A stretch of DNA of 64,000 nucleotides from an uncultured Saprospiraceae bacterium (GTDB lineage: Bacteria; Bacteroidota; Bacteroidia; Chitinophagales; Saprospiraceae), in NCBI GenBank assembly GCA_937927575.1, contig CALBEE010000135.1:1-64000 (forward strand), given 5' to 3'. A program made the position numbers and the translations under genes. Shown in pieces: positions 38,523-48,241 of the stretch; the first letter of the stretch is position 1, and the number at the start of each line of letters is the position of its first letter. Under the pieces are notes generated by a model, which saw only the letters and a program-made list of their open reading frames with translations, had not been told where the DNA came from and made no database searches.

Positions 38523-39080
38523 ATGAAGATCAAATTGTTTATTTCAACCGTACTTTTAAGTTTTTTTACTATTTCTGCCTTCGCTCAATGTGGCAGCAAT
38601 CACAAGAGAGTAAAGTCTGCCTATCACGAAAGACATCATGACATAGTCAATATCGCCTCTAATAATCACGATTTTACCACATTGGTTGCCGCAGTAAAAG
38701 TAGCGGGTCTTGTAGAGACGCTTCAGGGTGATGGACCTTTTACAGTATTTGCTCCGACTAATACCGCATTCGATAAACTTCCTGAAGGTACCGTAAAATC
38801 ATTACTCGAACCTGCTGCTAAAGATCAACTTACTAAGATATTAACTTACCATGTGGTGGCTGGTGAATTCAAAGCGAAAGATGTAATAGCTGCGATTAAT
38901 GCAAGTGGTGGATCCTTTACTATTAAGACGGTAAGCGGTGATAAATTAGTAGCCACTATGAATGGAAATAGCGTCATACTGAAGGATGAAAATGGAGGTG
39001 TATCAGCAGTAACCAAAACTGATCTCGATGCATCCAATGGAGTAATTCATGTTATTGATAGCTTAGTATTACCTAAGTAA
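38523..39080 (+). CDS. Secreted fasciclin (FAS1) domain protein
   Basis: The 185-aa protein has a signal peptide (1-21, ending SAFAQ) and a single FAS1 domain (about 45-184). The conserved H1 box is GPFTVFAPTNTAFDKLP and the H2-like region is NGVIHVIDSLVLP. The fold usually mediates adhesion to surface proteins or glycans. The gene diverges from the SigK/RskA-like pair with a 70-130 base spacer. In mycobacteria the SigK regulon includes the FAS1 proteins MPT70 and MPT83, so it is probably a target of this sigma factor (inference from synteny). Confidence 0.93.
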   Translation: MKIKLFISTVLLSFFTISAFAQCGSNHKRVKSAYHERHHDIVNIASNNHDFTTLVAAVKVAGLVETLQGDGPFTVFAPTNTAFDKLPEGTVKSLLEPAAKDQLTKILTYHVVAGEFKAKDVIAAINASGGSFTIKTVSGDKLVATMNGNSVILKDENGGVSAVTKTDLDASNGVIHVIDSLVLPK

Positions 39081-39137
39081 TTTATTGAGATAGGCTTTGA
39101 CTTCATTTTAGAATATAAGTCCATCATAATACCGGTT

Positions 39138-39173
39138 AAAATCCATCTGCAAGTTTTCTTGTAGATGGATTTA
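39138..39173. terminator. Bidirectional terminator between convergent genes
   Basis: The arms AAATCCATCTGCAAG and TTGTAGATGGATTT have T-runs on both strands. It separates the fasciclin and esterase genes. Confidence 0.85.
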
Positions 39174-39179
39174 CTTTAT

Positions 39180-39848
39180 TTAATTATCCTTAGACAAAAG
39201 CCATTCCCAGAAGTCATTATTGTCATAAGTTTCTGTCCAGCTATCATGATCGGCATTAGGATAAATAGTCAACTTAGGATTTCCACCTGCTGCTTTTATA
39301 GCATCCACCATTTTTTGACTTTCTTCTGGAAGTACTACATCATCTTTTCCACCATGAAAAGCCCAAGTAGGAATATGAACCAATTTTTCTGCATCTGCTG
39401 TATTTCCACCTCCGCAGATGGGAGCAATACGTTTAAATTGATTGGGATGTTTTCCTGCCCATAGCCAAGTACCATAACCTCCCATGGAAAGGCCTGTTAA
39501 GAATATTTGACTTTTGTCTACTCTATATTTTCGCAATACTTCTTCAAGAGTGTTTTGTAGTAAGTCTGTTTCCCACCATACGTCACTCGGACATAAGGGA
39601 GCAAGTACAATAGCATCAAATTTTTTGCCTTGTTTCATCAGCTTTAAAGGTCCGTGCACGCCTAACATGTTGAGATCTTCCCCTCTTTCTCCTGCTCCAT
39701 GTAAAAATATGAGCAAAGGATGTTTATCTATCCCATCGGAGTTATAATGCGTAGGAGTTTCTATTGTGTATGGATAAGTATTTGAGTTCTGTGCATTACA
39801 GACATAGCATGAAATGGACAGTAAACTATAAAGCAAGATTCTATTCAT
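39180..39848 (-). CDS. Secreted alpha/beta-hydrolase (esterase/peptidase-like)
   Basis: The 222-aa protein has a signal peptide (about 1-19, ending CNAQ) and a compact alpha/beta-hydrolase fold. The oxyanion region is FLHGAGERGED, the nucleophile elbow GLSMGGYG, the acid-containing HGGKDDVV and the histidine-containing YPNADHDSW. It resembles the small secreted 'prolyl oligopeptidase-like/PHB depolymerase-like' esterases of Bacteroidota. The substrate is probably an ester of plant or algal polymers, but this cannot be told from the sequence. It is a single gene. Confidence 0.88.
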   Translation of the reverse strand: MNRILLYSLLSISCYVCNAQNSNTYPYTIETPTHYNSDGIDKHPLLIFLHGAGERGEDLNMLGVHGPLKLMKQGKKFDAIVLAPLCPSDVWWETDLLQNTLEEVLRKYRVDKSQIFLTGLSMGGYGTWLWAGKHPNQFKRIAPICGGGNTADAEKLVHIPTWAFHGGKDDVVLPEESQKMVDAIKAAGGNPKLTIYPNADHDSWTETYDNNDFWEWLLSKDN

Positions 39849-40094
39849 TAGGATGTTATTTTTTGCTTAAAGGTGTTTCAATAATTATTATCTTGAAAGT
39901 AAGGTAAAAAGACTATTAGGATTTTTCACATCTGAGTATTATAATAATCTATTAGGAATTGTATTGAATTGATGTCGAAATAACCCTTAAGGGTGATGTG
40001 CAGTATTGGTTTGCATTATTATTTTGTAGCTTTAGTAGAATAGAGGAATATTACTATGGCATCAAATTTATTATCAATCAATTATTTGTGTAGT

Positions 40095-42197
40095 ATGACC
40101 AAGGCTGTATATATGATTTTTTTGATGTTGCTTATTAACGTCTCATTATCTTCTCAGAATCTAAGTAGTAAAAGGAGTTATGATAAGCGGGAGTTGCAAA
40201 ATCTTCTTAATAATCCAGAGGCATATACATCAATTGAAAGATGTCAAATTTATGGTTCTCATGTGGTCCAATTCATGATGGATAAGGATAAATATTTAAA
40301 AGCAGTTGATACTATGATATCATTTGGAGTACGCCATAATGATAGCTTGTTGATTGCAGATGGATTGCGAAGTCAGGGCTTTATATATGAGATGGACGGT
40401 CAGTATCATCGCTCTCTTAGTAATCTACATAAGGCGGATAGATTGCTTGCCGCTTATCCTGAAGAAAAGGCGATCAATCATAAGAATATTGGAATTAAAC
40501 ATCTATTTCTTGGGAATCTTGATTCTGCGGAATATTATATGCTCAAAGCTAAAGAAGGTTTGTATCCTCATGGCGAAAGGACTAGTTTTATGGATCTTTT
40601 TGGAAGGTTAGGTGATGTGGATGTGGCACAAAAAAGATATCAATCCGCAATCGTTAACTATCAAAAAGCATTAGATCTTGAGGACATCTCTCCAAGTCCC
40701 TTACCCGTTATTGCGATGTATCAAAAACTAGCAAAAGTATATTCCTTGTTGGAAGATTATAGTCATAGTGAAGAGTATTATCAAAAAGCCTTGGATTTGA
40801 GCATTAAGAATAGCTACCAGTTCACTTCTCACTTAGATCTCTATAATATCACTAAAGTGAGAATGATGAAAGGCGAGTATCGTTCGAGCATAGATTCTTT
40901 GCGAAAAGCAGCCTTGTATTTCGAATCTAAGGATAGTAAGAGAGAATCTTACTTAACCTATTGTGCTCTGGCAGATTGCTACTTAGCCATTGATAATGCC
41001 GCAAAATCAAAAAATTATATTGATCTCGCGGAGTCGATTATTGAAAATTATGATAGTGATATTGATGCGGATCAAGTAAAATATTTAAAAGCAAATTACC
41101 TGTATAGCCTCAACCAATTTACTCAGGCCAAAACCATTTATTTGAATTTATTAGAAGAAGAAGTTAACCTTGATGAAATTAGACTTCGATCCAATGCTTT
41201 AGATAATCTAAATGACATCTATAAAAAAGAAGGCAATTGGAAGGCGGCAGATGCTATCAAAGATCAGATCGTTTTCTTAGAAAAAGAAAAAAGAGCATAT
41301 GACCAAAAAAATATAGTTTATGATTTGGATAATAAGTATAAAACGAAATTAAAGAACGATCAAATTCAACAATTGAATGCCGAAACGCAAGTGCAAGAAT
41401 TAACGATCGGAAAGCGTAATAAACAATTGTTTCTTTCAATTATTTCTTTGTTTTTAGCATTGATATCCATCATAGCATTTTGGAAAGCTTATATAACTAA
41501 GAAAAAAACAAATGAAGAACTAGAAACTAAGAATAGCGAATTGTCTATCGCATTAGATACGAACAAAATGTTGATCAAAGAGATTCATCACAGGGTCAAG
41601 AATAACTTGCAAGTGGTATCTTCATTATTAAATATACAATCGAGATTTGAAAAAGATGATAGCGTTATCAAAGCGATTAATTCTGGTAAATATAGAGTGC
41701 AATCTATGTCGCTTTTACATCAAAACCTTTATGTCAACGAAGACCTAACTTCAGTAAAGATTAAAGATTATTTTTCGGATCTTATTACTTCATTGGTGGA
41801 CGGTTATCCTTTGCACGGAAAAGAAGTAGAGGTCCAATTGCATATCGATGATATAGAATTAGATGTCGATACATTGGTCCCTTTAGGATTGATAGCCAAT
41901 GAGCTCGTGACTAATTCGTTGAAATATGCTTATGATGAAACTCAAAACAAATATAAATTAGAGTTCAGTATTTTATCTTTTGATGATAAAGTAAGATTGA
42001 TAAGCAAAGATAATGGTCCTGGACTTCCGTTTAATGAGATTCCCAAACGAACTTCTTGTATGGGGATGCAATTAGTACAATCTTTTGCGCATAAGCTAAA
42101 TGCAAAAGTGGAAATAGATAACTTTCAAGGTGCAGAAATAAAACTTACCTTCGAGAAGCCAAAACCAAAGAATCAAACCTCCCATGCCGCAAGCTAG
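40095..42197 (+). CDS. TPR-containing sensor histidine kinase (HisKA_2 type)
   Basis: About 700 aa. A signal peptide (MTKAVYMIFLMLLINVSLSSQ) is followed by a ~400-residue periplasmic region of TPR helices (AIVNYQKALDLED, HSEEYYQKALDLSIKN). Then come one membrane helix (about 448-468), a coiled coil, a HisKA_2 dimerisation domain with IHHRVKNNLQVVSSLLN (phosphoacceptor His), and a HATPase domain (LIANELVTNSLKYAYDE, KDNGPGLP). The start at 40095 gives a clean signal peptide; an ATG at 40056 is also in frame. The 3' end overlaps the response-regulator gene by 14 bases, so the two form a cognate pair. The signal is unknown. Confidence 0.92.
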   Translation: MTKAVYMIFLMLLINVSLSSQNLSSKRSYDKRELQNLLNNPEAYTSIERCQIYGSHVVQFMMDKDKYLKAVDTMISFGVRHNDSLLIADGLRSQGFIYEMDGQYHRSLSNLHKADRLLAAYPEEKAINHKNIGIKHLFLGNLDSAEYYMLKAKEGLYPHGERTSFMDLFGRLGDVDVAQKRYQSAIVNYQKALDLEDISPSPLPVIAMYQKLAKVYSLLEDYSHSEEYYQKALDLSIKNSYQFTSHLDLYNITKVRMMKGEYRSSIDSLRKAALYFESKDSKRESYLTYCALADCYLAIDNAAKSKNYIDLAESIIENYDSDIDADQVKYLKANYLYSLNQFTQAKTIYLNLLEEEVNLDEIRLRSNALDNLNDIYKKEGNWKAADAIKDQIVFLEKEKRAYDQKNIVYDLDNKYKTKLKNDQIQQLNAETQVQELTIGKRNKQLFLSIISLFLALISIIAFWKAYITKKKTNEELETKNSELSIALDTNKMLIKEIHHRVKNNLQVVSSLLNIQSRFEKDDSVIKAINSGKYRVQSMSLLHQNLYVNEDLTSVKIKDYFSDLITSLVDGYPLHGKEVEVQLHIDDIELDVDTLVPLGLIANELVTNSLKYAYDETQNKYKLEFSILSFDDKVRLISKDNGPGLPFNEIPKRTSCMGMQLVQSFAHKLNAKVEIDNFQGAEIKLTFEKPKPKNQTSHAAS

Positions 42198-42798
42198 TAA
42201 TAATATATTGGTGGTAGAAGACGATCCTACAATAGCGATTGATATCAGACTTAATCTAGAAGATAGTGGATATGTAGTGGTTGACAGTATTCATAAAGCT
42301 GAAGAAGCAGAAAAGGTCATTAATAATAATCACATAGATCTTATCGTGCTCGATATTAATTTAGAGGGTGAGATGACAGGAATAGAATTAGCTGAAATAA
42401 TTAATAGAGATTATCAGATTCCTTTTATTTTTTTGACTTCGTATTCGGATGAAAATACACTTAAAAAAGCAAGTGTTACTTTTCCTGCTGGATATATAGT
42501 TAAGCCATTTAAGGAAAAAGATTTAGTTCCAGCGATAATTATGGCATTGGCTAAGCATGAGGCTAGAGTACAAAATTTGCTGCCTAGTCTTATTAAGATA
42601 AATAAAAGCCTTGTTAGTAAAATTACGGTCAAGGAATATCGTATCATGGAGGAGGTATGGTCTGGAAAGTCTAATCTAGAAATTGCTCGTGACAATCATG
42701 TATCTAAGAATACACTAAAAACTCATCTGCGAAATATTTATTCAAAAATACATGTGCATAGCAAACCTGAGTTGATCAGTTGGCTGAGAAACGCCTAA
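42184..42798 (+). CDS. LuxR-type response regulator, partner of the TPR kinase
   Basis: The 204-aa protein has an intact receiver: acidic pair D13/D14, phosphoacceptor D57 (LIVLDINLEG), T85 and K107 (VKPF). A C-terminal helix-turn-helix of the LuxR/NarL class (about 145-200) includes LEIARDNHVSKNTLKTHLRNIYSKI. Its start lies inside the end of the kinase gene, so it should be translationally coupled to it. Targets are not evident; the next gene, hsdR, is on the opposite strand. Confidence 0.92.
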   Translation: MPQASNNILVVEDDPTIAIDIRLNLEDSGYVVVDSIHKAEEAEKVINNNHIDLIVLDINLEGEMTGIELAEIINRDYQIPFIFLTSYSDENTLKKASVTFPAGYIVKPFKEKDLVPAIIMALAKHEARVQNLLPSLIKINKSLVSKITVKEYRIMEEVWSGKSNLEIARDNHVSKNTLKTHLRNIYSKIHVHSKPELISWLRNA

Positions 42799-42878
42799 TT
42801 TATTCTAGATATAAATTATTCCTTCACAAATTTTCTATATAAAGATTGTATAGTATCAGAAATAATTAGAATTCAATT

Positions 42879-45800
42879 TTACGACATCCCACTATACACG
42901 CTCACTCCGCCATCTGGATAATTGGCATAAATATGTTGATAAACCACAGCAGTCCGTTCTCCCACATCATTATCATCGTATGAGTTTTGCGGAAGCCATA
43001 GCAAATTGTTATATATCGTAGACTTCACTTGAGCTTTCACTTGTTGACTTTCTCTCCAGAGCTTTACTTTTAGTTTTTCTTTTTTGAGGGTATTTAGAGT
43101 TTGTTTCGCTATTCGTTTAACTTCTTTGACCTCAGCCGCGGATAGCTTTTTTTCTGATACTAACAGATCGTAGATGGCGAGTACTTCTTGATTGCCAAGA
43201 TTCTCTTTGATGGCTCTGCGCTCTTCTACCGTTAAGTCTTTTACTAGATCTACTAATCCGTCAAACGCTCCTTGCGTCGATTCTTTGGTCTTACCATCAT
43301 TATACTCTTTGATGATCTCTTGATATCGCGCATAGAATTCCATACGCAATGGATTCTCCCTGAGCATCTGTTCTAATTTTTGTTCTACTGCCTGCTGAAG
43401 ATCATAGGTGAGTTTGTTTTTTCTTGGTGCCTTAGAGAACATCTCTTTGAGTTTAGTGAAATCTAATTTCGATAGATCTACAGCTCCATTGCCTTCTTTT
43501 ACTATATTAGTTTGCACTTCGATACGATCATCTACTACGGATTGCAATTGAGCGATGATCTCTGTAATATCTGCAGACTTTACATTTTCATTAAGTTGAT
43601 TATAGATCGCATTGATCGCATTATACTTACGTGTATATCGTTTGGCTTGCGGCTCTGGGAATAGTGCTTTGTACTTCTTAAATACTTGTCTGGCCATAAT
43701 ACCAAACTGAGTACGCGATGCTTCATTAAGGCAGATCGCATTGATTGCATCATTGAGCCTTGCAATCTTTTGCATCGGTTTGGCATCCATGAGATCTTTG
43801 AGATTAAATTTCAATTCCTCTAAGTACAACATCAACGCTTTGATAGATTCAAATAGCTCTGCTCCCATCGACTCCAACAGTTCTACTGGACGGTCACTTT
43901 TTCTACCGCCTTGCCCTTTTCCACCTTCACCGTATATACTGAATGCTTTTTCTAGTTGACGATATACATTTCCATAGTCTACTATCAGTCCATTTTCTTT
44001 TTCATCATCATGGATTCTATTCGCTCTAGCTATGGTCTGCATCAGCGTATGGCCTTTGATTGGTTTATCCAGATAGACTGTAGATACACATGGCGCATCG
44101 AATCCAGTAATCCACATCGCACATACGATCGCCAAGCGAAACGGATTATCTTCATCTTTAAATTCTTTTTCTAGATCTCGTTCTGCATGTTTTTTTCTAT
44201 GTGTCTCTATATCGAGCCCTAGTTTTCGGAATTTATCGACTTCATTTTGTTCGCTACTTACTACCACACATACTTCTGTCGCTTTTACTTTTTCGAGTTT
44301 TTTTTGTAGCAGTATTTCCTCATGTGGATCTTTTGTGTTTTTTATTTTATCTATTAATTCATCGACATACTGAGGCCAATACTTTTGTATCAGGTCGTAC
44401 ATCTTTACCGCCGCAGGTTTGTCTAGAGCAACGTACATGGCCTTACCTTGATAGCCTCTATCATTGAAGTGCCAGACGAGATCTTTAGCGATTGCATCTA
44501 ACCTAGGCATGGATGTAAGCACCACATAGTCCTTCTTAAAATTATATGCAAGCTTTTGCCTTTGGTCTTCATCCAGATCAGAATTTTCGATGATCGCAGC
44601 CATTTGATCATCTATATCTGGATTGTTGAGTTTGAGTTTTTCTCCCTTATTGATATATCGCAAGGGTAGGGTGGCATCATCTTCTATGGCTCTCTTAAAA
44701 TCGTAGACTGATACATAATCGCCAAATATATTTTTGGTCAGCTCCTCTTCTTCTTTGATAATAGGTGTGCCTGTAAATCCAAGATACGATGCATTTGGTA
44801 ATCCGTAGTACCTCATGTTTTGTGCGTACACTCCTGATTGTGTTCTGTGTGCTTCATCAGAGATTACGATTACGTTTTTACGATCGGTGATGAGTGGATA
44901 TTCTGATTCTATAGCAGGATCTACAGAAAACTTATGTATCAATGAAAAGACATATCTATGATTGTCAGATAGTAGCTCTCGCAGATGCTCTCTACCAGAT
45001 ATTCCTTTTTTCTTACCGGCAACTACCTGCTTACTATTGACTACTCCTACTCCAGAGAATGTATCGTAGATCTGATTTTCTAACTCAGTACGATCTACTA
45101 CGATCAAGAATGTGTAAGAGCCGCCCATCTTTCTATGAATCTTCTCACAGAGAAATACCATGGAGTAAGATTTTCCACTGCCCTGCGTATGCCAAAATAC
45201 ACCGAGCTTTCCTTCTAACTCATCTATATGTTGGATAGAATCTATTACTTTATTGACACCGATGTATTGATGGTTTTTTGCCATCAACTTATTTACGGCT
45301 CCACCAGTATCGTCATAGAGGAGAAAGTTTTCAAATATATCCATCAGCTTCACTGGATCGCAGGTGCCTCTGAGCATGGCATCGAGCTCAACCTCCGGCT
45401 CATCATCTTCTTCTATACGCTTCCATTCTAGGAAGTATTTGTATTGTGCATATGCAGTGCCGACTCTAGCTTCTCGACCATTGCTCAGTATCACGAATGC
45501 ATTATGATCAAACACATGTGGGATCGTATCCTTATAGTCTTTGAGATTGTCTATATAGGCATTGATTAGGCCTATATTATGGTTTTTGAGCTCAATGAAT
45601 ACAAGTGGGATACCATTGACAAAGCAAATTACATCTGGGCGGCGCAGATACATATCTCCCACGATCTCTAGCTGCCTTACTGCCAAAAAGGTATTGTTCT
45701 CAGGATTTCTGAAATCAAATAGCTTTACCTTCTGCTGTACCAAATCGCCTTTATCGTCCGTATAGCTTACAGGTACACCTTGCTTCAGTAATTGGTATTT

Positions 45801-46079
45801 ATCCTTGTTGATACGACCAGGATCTTGGCCTGCTATACGCGCACTGAGTGCATCTATAGCTTGCTGTACAGCTATGTCAGGGATGTCGTCATTGTATTTC
45901 TGTATTGCATGCTTGATGTCTCTATGTAGCAGTACTTGCGACTTATCCTCTCTACCCAGCTGCCCATTAGGGCCAAAGGTCTCACTGGGCCATGCCGTCA
46001 CTACTTTCCATCCTAGCTCCTCTAGCACATCTTGCGTTGCTCTTTCTATTAGTCCATCTTCGGAGTACTCGTAACTCAT
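42879..46079 (-). CDS. hsdR: Type I restriction endonuclease, R (motor/nuclease) subunit
   Basis: The 1066-aa protein has an N-terminal nuclease domain (LVFIELKNHN, typical of the D-E-x-K type), then a superfamily 2 translocase with Walker A TQGSGKSYSMVF (about residues 297-308), the Walker B/DEAH box VISDEAHRTQSG (about 405-416) and later helicase motifs (LGFTGTP, MWITGFDAPCV, QTIARANR). It cuts unmodified DNA after ATP-driven translocation as part of an HsdR2M2S complex. It is separated from hsdS and hsdM by ~5 kb carrying three unrelated genes. All motifs needed for activity appear intact. Confidence 0.96.
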   Translation of the reverse strand: MSYEYSEDGLIERATQDVLEELGWKVVTAWPSETFGPNGQLGREDKSQVLLHRDIKHAIQKYNDDIPDIAVQQAIDALSARIAGQDPGRINKDKYQLLKQGVPVSYTDDKGDLVQQKVKLFDFRNPENNTFLAVRQLEIVGDMYLRRPDVICFVNGIPLVFIELKNHNIGLINAYIDNLKDYKDTIPHVFDHNAFVILSNGREARVGTAYAQYKYFLEWKRIEEDDEPEVELDAMLRGTCDPVKLMDIFENFLLYDDTGGAVNKLMAKNHQYIGVNKVIDSIQHIDELEGKLGVFWHTQGSGKSYSMVFLCEKIHRKMGGSYTFLIVVDRTELENQIYDTFSGVGVVNSKQVVAGKKKGISGREHLRELLSDNHRYVFSLIHKFSVDPAIESEYPLITDRKNVIVISDEAHRTQSGVYAQNMRYYGLPNASYLGFTGTPIIKEEEELTKNIFGDYVSVYDFKRAIEDDATLPLRYINKGEKLKLNNPDIDDQMAAIIENSDLDEDQRQKLAYNFKKDYVVLTSMPRLDAIAKDLVWHFNDRGYQGKAMYVALDKPAAVKMYDLIQKYWPQYVDELIDKIKNTKDPHEEILLQKKLEKVKATEVCVVVSSEQNEVDKFRKLGLDIETHRKKHAERDLEKEFKDEDNPFRLAIVCAMWITGFDAPCVSTVYLDKPIKGHTLMQTIARANRIHDDEKENGLIVDYGNVYRQLEKAFSIYGEGGKGQGGRKSDRPVELLESMGAELFESIKALMLYLEELKFNLKDLMDAKPMQKIARLNDAINAICLNEASRTQFGIMARQVFKKYKALFPEPQAKRYTRKYNAINAIYNQLNENVKSADITEIIAQLQSVVDDRIEVQTNIVKEGNGAVDLSKLDFTKLKEMFSKAPRKNKLTYDLQQAVEQKLEQMLRENPLRMEFYARYQEIIKEYNDGKTKESTQGAFDGLVDLVKDLTVEERRAIKENLGNQEVLAIYDLLVSEKKLSAAEVKEVKRIAKQTLNTLKKEKLKVKLWRESQQVKAQVKSTIYNNLLWLPQNSYDDNDVGERTAVVYQHIYANYPDGGVSVYSGMS

Positions 46080-46242
46080 GCATTATTTTTAACTTATCCA
46101 ATTATATCAGTCAAGATATACAAATCTGCATAATTCAAAACGAAATATGGTCTATTCAAAGCTTTCTATTAAAATCTACTAGGGAAAGGCGTTATTTTGG
46201 ATATTTCAGACGGTGTAAAGCTAATTATATTTTGAAAATCTG

Positions 46243-46250
46243 TATATTTG
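46243..46250 (+). promoter_or_regulatory. Possible -7 promoter element before the phosphoesterase gene
   Basis: TATATTTG fits the Bacteroidota -7 motif about 75 bases upstream of the start at 46325. I find no good -33 partner, so confidence is low. The rest of the hsdR-phosphoesterase spacer is AT-rich with no other structure. Confidence 0.3.
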
Positions 46251-46324
46251 ATATAAATTACATTTTTTTATAATATGTATTGTGCTTAAATACAGCTAAA
46301 CTAGAATCCAAATTGTAATACTAG

Positions 46325-47824
46325 ATGCCCTCATCAGCTCGTAACCCCATATATACATTACACCTAACCGATTGGCACTTTCAGGATGCAGATTATTTAA
46401 CTAATGATGCAAGAGAAACTGAGAATTCTAAGGAAGAATCAAAGAAAGATGCGTCAAGGCTAAAAAAAAGGATTCAAAAATTAGAGGAGATACCAAATGC
46501 GCAAGCAAGATATGTTACTAGCATAAAGGAAATAGGTACGAAATTTTTGATCGAAAAAGGAAGAAAGTTTTTCGACTTGGTGATCATCACTGGTGATATG
46601 ATGGACAAGAATGGATCTGGTAATGGTCATGATCTAGTGGCAAAAGAAATTAATAATCTTAAAGCAATTGACGAAAGTGGAGTAGCTCTTATCGGTGAAG
46701 AATCAAAGATATACATATGTGCAGGTAATCATGATAGCGATTTTTCAATGACAATGAATATACTATCCGAAATGGAGTGTACGCGAGCATTGAAAATGGT
46801 TACTGTTCCTAATTCAGTAATAATTGATAAGCATATTGCAAAATTTCAAGAGGGTTTTAGTGCTTTTAAAGCATTTGGTGAGGCAATTGGTGCTACCAAT
46901 AAAGACAATCCATTCAATGGATGTGATACCATTGCATTTGGCGATACAGAAATAATGTGCAGTTGGTTTAATTCTGGTTGGATGTCCATGTCGGATAAAG
47001 ATTGGAAAAACCTTCCAGAGCTAGATAAGGAGAAACCTCGTACGCTCTATAGTGATATGAATAACCTTTCTGTAGGGTATCATATCAATCAAGAGATCTT
47101 TGAAAAGCTAGGTGATTTTAATAGGAGGAAAGATGAGGAAAAAGAGGCAAAGAGTCCAAAGAAGTTCTTTTCTTATGCGCTTTGTCATCATAATCCAAGA
47201 CATTTCAATTGGTTTGATAAATATCCGACAGATAAATCTCTTCGAATGAATACAGAAGTCATTAACAGTTGGAAACATGAACTTAAGTGTGACGATGACG
47301 GTAATTTTCGCAGAGATGAGTGTCTTTACCAACACTTCAAGCAGTATGACCTAACCGTCAATGGTCATACGCATGGTAGCTTTTTTGATGATAGCTTTAT
47401 GACCTCATCAGGAGGTCGTACTATGGATTCTGTCGCGAGTACTAACTACCTTTCGATATTAGAGCTAGATACAATAAGAGAACTGACCACACGTTATGAA
47501 TACCCTGTAGAAAGTGGTAAAGAAGCGCCTAATCCTGTGGTATTTGTCCATAATACTAAGCATTTTGAAAAGAAAATTAAGTCCAGCTACGAATCCCATG
47601 ATTTATACGAAGATCTTAGTTCCAATGGCCTTTTGAAGACTGAATTTGAGCTGCCTGAGCCATTAAAAAGTGCTGATTATAGCGAACATATCGTTGAAAT
47701 GTCAGGTTTGGATGAAAAGAATGGCTTAATTTCTGCAAATAGTGTTAATAGTATTAAAAGCAACCCATTAATAATCAACGATTTAGAACATGAATTGTTA
47801 GCTATGGCAAAGATCAAATGCTAG
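46325..47824 (+). CDS. Calcineurin-like metallophosphoesterase embedded in the type I R-M locus
   Basis: The 499-aa protein has all five metal-binding motifs of the family: DWH (D16-H18), GDMMD (90-94), GNHD (134-137), HH (288-289) and GHTH (347-350). It is much longer than a minimal ~250-residue phosphoesterase, with long insertions between motifs (a charged helical stretch at about 30-65) and a ~120-residue C-terminal extension. It has no signal peptide, so it is cytosolic. The substrate could be nucleic acid or nucleotide; this cannot be decided. It is followed after 78 bases by a 112-aa gene and converges on a 917-aa unknown, all between hsdR and hsdS. Its placement suggests a phage-defence role (inference). 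Confidence 0.88.
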   Translation: MPSSARNPIYTLHLTDWHFQDADYLTNDARETENSKEESKKDASRLKKRIQKLEEIPNAQARYVTSIKEIGTKFLIEKGRKFFDLVIITGDMMDKNGSGNGHDLVAKEINNLKAIDESGVALIGEESKIYICAGNHDSDFSMTMNILSEMECTRALKMVTVPNSVIIDKHIAKFQEGFSAFKAFGEAIGATNKDNPFNGCDTIAFGDTEIMCSWFNSGWMSMSDKDWKNLPELDKEKPRTLYSDMNNLSVGYHINQEIFEKLGDFNRRKDEEKEAKSPKKFFSYALCHHNPRHFNWFDKYPTDKSLRMNTEVINSWKHELKCDDDGNFRRDECLYQHFKQYDLTVNGHTHGSFFDDSFMTSSGGRTMDSVASTNYLSILELDTIRELTTRYEYPVESGKEAPNPVVFVHNTKHFEKKIKSSYESHDLYEDLSSNGLLKTEFELPEPLKSADYSEHIVEMSGLDEKNGLISANSVNSIKSNPLIINDLEHELLAMAKIKC

Positions 47825-47902
47825 AATTCCGTAATATGAAAAATACCCATCATTTACAGGTCTTAACTATTATCTTTACCAGCTCGTTTAGAATAAAGCA
47901 AT

Positions 47903-48241
47903 ATGACACAAGATAGCAACATAAAACTCTTTAAATTATACCTTACTACTTTCGGTTTTAGTGGTGATGTATTGTCTTCTGAATTCTTGTCTTTGTCTAA
48001 GAGTCCAGAAGCAGCTGAGTTTGAAATCAATAGAAAATCGTTGAATATGTTTAGGGTTTGGTTGCATGCGCCATCTAGTAGTGATATTGTGCAAAACATA
48101 CTCAATAACTATTCGTCAGAAATAGAAGCCATTAGAGAAGATAGAAAAGCGAGCTGGGATGATTATAGAGATTCACTCAAGCCTAAGCTTCTTACACTTG
48201 AAAATGTATCAAACTTCGTCGGAATGTTTGACGAGGGTTAG
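47903..48241 (+). CDS. Small protein of unknown function downstream of the phosphoesterase
   Basis: The 112-aa protein is soluble, mostly helical and acidic/polar, with no signal peptide. Features such as FKLYLTTFGFSGDVLSSEF and RVWLHAPSSSDIVQNILNNY do not match a family I know. It is probably cotranscribed with the phosphoesterase 78 bases upstream. Its 3' end overlaps the 3' end of the opposite-strand 917-aa gene by 33 bases. It could be a partner or regulator of the phosphoesterase; this is only positional. Confidence 0.65.
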   Translation: MTQDSNIKLFKLYLTTFGFSGDVLSSEFLSLSKSPEAAEFEINRKSLNMFRVWLHAPSSSDIVQNILNNYSSEIEAIREDRKASWDDYRDSLKPKLLTLENVSNFVGMFDEG

